Shown here: positions 6,346-7,199 of the stretch, in pieces
Layout of the letters: the number at the start of each line of letters is the position of its first letter
How positions within the stretch are numbered: the first letter of the stretch is position 1
Source: Actinomycetota bacterium
Lineage (GTDB): Bacteria > Actinomycetota > Acidimicrobiia > Spongiisociales > ZC4RG35
Assembly: GCA_022615295.1 (NCBI GenBank)
Contig: JAKEHF010000200.1
Span: forward strand, 1 to 7,199
DNA length: 7,199 nucleotides
Direction of reading: 5' to 3'
The notes under the pieces: model-generated
Seen by the model: the letters and a program-made list of their open reading frames with translations, nothing else
Databases searched by the model: none
What the model was told of the DNA's origin: nothing
Position numbers and translations under genes: made by a program

Positions 6346-6351
6346 AGGTTA
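6346..6351 (-). promoter_or_regulatory. Candidate -10 element for cca
   Basis: On the minus strand this reads TAACCT. It ends 2 bases before GTG 6343 and 8 bases before GTG 6337. If it is used as the other TANNNT elements here appear to be, the true start is 6337. The overlapping GGGGGA at 6352-6357 instead favours 6343 as an ordinary ribosome-bound start, so the case is ambiguous. Confidence 0.3.
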
Positions 6352-6364
6352 TCCCCCTAAGACA

Positions 6365-6392
6365 TGAGGGCCGGCCCTGCGGCCGGCCCTCA
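6365..6392 (-). terminator. Perfect 12-bp hairpin terminator after pilT
   Basis: Bases 6365-6376 (TGAGGGCCGGCC) pair fully with 6381-6392 around the 4-base loop 6377-6380. The stem is very G/C rich. It starts 23 bases past the pilT stop in the direction of transcription. Only a short mixed TGTCTT, not a true U-tract, follows on the minus strand; U-poor hairpins are common in actinobacteria. It should end the pilT transcript and insulate cca. Confidence 0.75.
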
Positions 6393-6415
6393 CGCAGCCA
6401 TTGGAGGAGGTATGG

Positions 6416-7199
6416 CTAAGAGGCGACGCCCGCCGCCATGGCCTTGGCCCTGATCTCGTGGGTGTTGCGGACATGGGGGAGGGCGGCGGTGATGTCGACG
6501 GTCCGTTCGACAACGTGCTTGAGAAGTGCCTGGTCGAAGGTCTGCATACCGTGGAAGCTGCTTTCCTTGATGATGTCGACGAGGAGCGCGGCGTCGTCAC
6601 CGGTGGCCATCCACTCCTGGGCGCGTTCATTGTTGGTGAGCACCTCGCAGGCCATGATCCGGCCCCCGTTGGACGTCTCGACGAGGAGCTGGCTCACGAT
6701 CGCCTGCATCTGAGTGGCCAATTGGCTGCGCACCACAGGTTTGTGTGAGTCGGGGAACATCGACACCAGCCTCGTCAGAGTCTCGGCGGGGTCGGTGGTC
6801 CGCATCGACGAGATCACCAGATGACCGGTCTCGGCGGCGTCTATTGCAGCCCGCGCCGTATCGGAGTCCGCAAGCTCGGAGATCATGATGACGTCGGCGT
6901 CGTGCCGCATGGCGCTGCGGATGGCGCCCGCCATGTCGGGGGTGTCCACCCCGACCTCACGCTGGACCACGACGGAGCGCTTGTCGGGATGGAGCACCTC
7001 GATGGGGTCCTCGACCGTGAGGATCGCCACCGAGCGGTTGCTGTTTATCCAGTCGATGATGGACGAGATGGTGGTGGTCTTCCCGGAGCCCGAGGCACCG
7101 GTGACGAGGACCAGACCGGATCGGGCGGAGGCGACCTTCTCGATCACCCGGGGAAGACCCAGCTCTGCGAAGGTGCGGCTTCCTGCGCTCACCCGACGA
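6416..7199 (-). CDS. pilT: PilT-like type IV pilus ATPase, C-terminal part (partial)
   Basis: The frame is open to the right edge, so the N-terminal part is missing; a GTG at 7192 is internal, since RRVSAG upstream of the motif core fits the usual PilT linker. Visible motifs are Walker A GASGSGKTTT (7070-7099), the Asp box LTVEDPIEVLHP followed by VVVQREVGVDT, the Walker B-like VIMISELAD (6866-6892), AAETGHLV, and the C-terminal GMQTFDQAL. This is the PilT branch of secretion ATPases, hexameric motors at the cytoplasmic base of type IV pili that drive pilus retraction. Departures from the family are clear: GExRD is SELAD, the second His of the His box (TLHT) is Arg (SMRT), and no AIRNLIRE motif is seen. 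The Walker Lys and Walker B Glu remain, so ATP hydrolysis is plausible but retraction function is less sure. A PilU-like or divergent accessory motor is an alternative. It ends just before a strong hairpin. Confidence 0.85.
   Translation of the reverse strand, partial: RRVSAGSRTFAELGLPRVIEKVASARSGLVLVTGASGSGKTTTISSIIDWINSNRSVAILTVEDPIEVLHPDKRSVVVQREVGVDTPDMAGAIRSAMRHDADVIMISELADSDTARAAIDAAETGHLVISSMRTTDPAETLTRLVSMFPDSHKPVVRSQLATQMQAIVSQLLVETSNGGRIMACEVLTNNERAQEWMATGDDAALLVDIIKESSFHGMQTFDQALLKHVVERTVDITAALPHVRNTHEIRAKAMAAGVAS

Noticed and set aside
6403..6453. A plus-strand mini-ORF (MAKRRRPPPWPWP) after a GGAGGAGG run, just downstream of the hairpin
   Set aside because: The GGAGG run ends one base from the ATG, too close to act as a ribosome site, and the ORF is antisense to the well-supported pilT 3' end with no independent support.
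1..7199. A previously undescribed defence, mobile or biosynthetic system
   Set aside because: Every long frame with recognisable motifs belongs to a known housekeeping or pilus family, composition looks even throughout, and no repeats, integrase, transposase or modular genes are seen.

Overview
The window is gene-dense, high-GC DNA (by eye about two thirds G+C) from an actinobacterium. Several things point there: most reading frames favour G/C in third positions; starts are often GTG; Shine-Dalgarno sequences are nearly absent, while a TANNNT hexamer sits just before almost every start; and a short-chain cis-prenyltransferase lies divergent from a hemolysin III gene, as Rv1086/Rv1085c do in Mycobacterium tuberculosis. 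The proteins do not look like close mycobacterial or streptomycete orthologues, and the PilT-type ATPase suggests a deep lineage such as Acidimicrobiia. That placement is inference.

Layout from left to right: (1) the 5' part of pyrE (minus strand, running off the left edge), divergent from a histidine phosphatase gene (plus strand); (2) uppS-like cis-prenyl diphosphate synthase (minus), tail to tail with the phosphatase gene and divergent from a hemolysin III/TrhA membrane protein gene (plus); (3) a minus-strand cluster transcribed right to left: cca (tRNA nucleotidyltransferase with an HD domain), a membrane-anchored endonuclease/exonuclease/phosphatase (EEP) protein and pepP (Xaa-Pro aminopeptidase), whose 3' end overlaps the 3' end of the hemolysin III gene; (4) a strong hairpin terminator and then the 3' part of a pilT-like ATPase gene (minus) that runs off the right edge. 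No stretch over 300 bases lacks a gene; the largest gap is about 72 bases and holds the terminator.

The genes are mainly housekeeping: pyrimidine synthesis, polyprenyl synthesis, tRNA 3'-end maturation, peptide trimming and pilus mechanics. They do not form one pathway. I see no mobile element, CRISPR array, tRNA, rRNA or defence system. The most interesting signals are the consistent leaderless promoter layout (TANNNT 7-9 bases before a start codon for all seven genes whose 5' ends are visible, though for pyrE and cca only if the second candidate start is the real one), the degenerate motifs in the PilT-like ATPase, and an Asn-to-His change in the signature motif of the cis-prenyltransferase.
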